Source of the DNA: an uncultured Eubacteriales bacterium
GTDB taxonomy: Bacteria; Bacillota; Clostridia; Christensenellales; Aristaeellaceae
Length of the DNA: 6,330 bases
Direction of reading: 5' to 3'
Assembly: GCA_944353735.1 (NCBI GenBank)
Contig: CALVPU010000172.1
Span: 1-6,330, forward strand
The notes under the pieces were generated by a model that saw nothing but the letters and a program-made list of their open reading frames with translations, did not search any database and had not been told where the DNA came from. A program made the position numbers and the translations under genes. This document shows, piece after piece, positions 6,262-6,330 of this stretch; position 1 is the stretch's first letter; each line of letters begins with the position of its first letter.

Positions 6262-6290
6262 CTCGGTGCGGCGCATCTCTTCGCGCGCGC

Positions 6291-6330
6291 TCATTCCGCC
6301 GTGAGCATGCTCTCCGGCAGCGTCGCCGTC
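6291..6330 (-). CDS. Possible last codons of an upstream gene
   Basis: One minus-strand frame enters from the right edge and stops at a TGA at 6293-6291, giving a tail that reads ATLPESMLTAE. The strong terminator about 57 nt further on implies that a minus-strand transcription unit ends here, and this is the nearest stop. Twelve codons are too few to prove coding or name a family, and the other frames cannot be excluded. Confidence 0.3.
   Translation of the reverse strand, partial: TATLPESMLTAE

Noticed and set aside
6291..6330. Other minus-strand frame from the right edge, open into the terminator
   Set aside because: One alternative frame stays open to a TAG near 6194, but its reading passes through the terminator stem and T-run, which is unlikely for a real gene end.

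Overview
The window comes from a GC-rich, spore-forming bacterium. It carries a complete tricistronic GerA-family germinant receptor operon whose proteins match the families found in Bacilli and Clostridia. Codons strongly prefer G or C at the third position, and the ribosome binding sites are strong AGGAGG-type. A high-GC member of the Clostridia is the most likely source; this is inferred from gene content and composition, not from a species-level match.

Layout from left to right. (1) Positions 1-168 hold the C-terminal 55 codons of an unrecognised plus-strand gene. Its end overlaps a perfect 12-bp inverted repeat that separates it from the convergent gene to its right. (2) Minus strand, 220-1623: a MATE-family multidrug/cation antiporter. 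It has its own near-perfect sigma-A promoter and a structured leader of about 70 nt. (3) Minus strand, 1727-2311: a HAD subfamily IB phosphatase with all four catalytic motifs and an extended -10 promoter. (4) Minus strand, 2406-6107: gerA-gerB-gerC, with overlapping stop and start codons (4 bp and 8 bp), so translation is probably coupled. (5) 6108-6330: a non-coding stretch with a forespore-type (sigma-F/sigma-G) promoter matching the remembered consensus exactly, then a strong intrinsic terminator belonging to whatever lies further right, and possibly the last codons of that upstream minus-strand gene.

How the genes fit together. The three Ger proteins should assemble in the spore inner membrane as a nutrient receptor. 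The A subunit has a large soluble domain plus membrane helices, the B subunit is an APC-like permease homologue that binds the germinant, and the C subunit is a lipoprotein. The promoter found upstream suggests they are made in the forespore. The HAD phosphatase and the MATE transporter have vegetative-type promoters and look functionally unrelated to germination. They are neighbours on the same strand rather than clear members of the operon.

No mobile element, CRISPR array, rRNA or tRNA gene was seen. I found no clearly new system. The items most worth checking are the forespore promoter, the structured MATE leader with a terminator-like signal facing the opposite strand, and a degenerate T-box-like sequence near the right edge.
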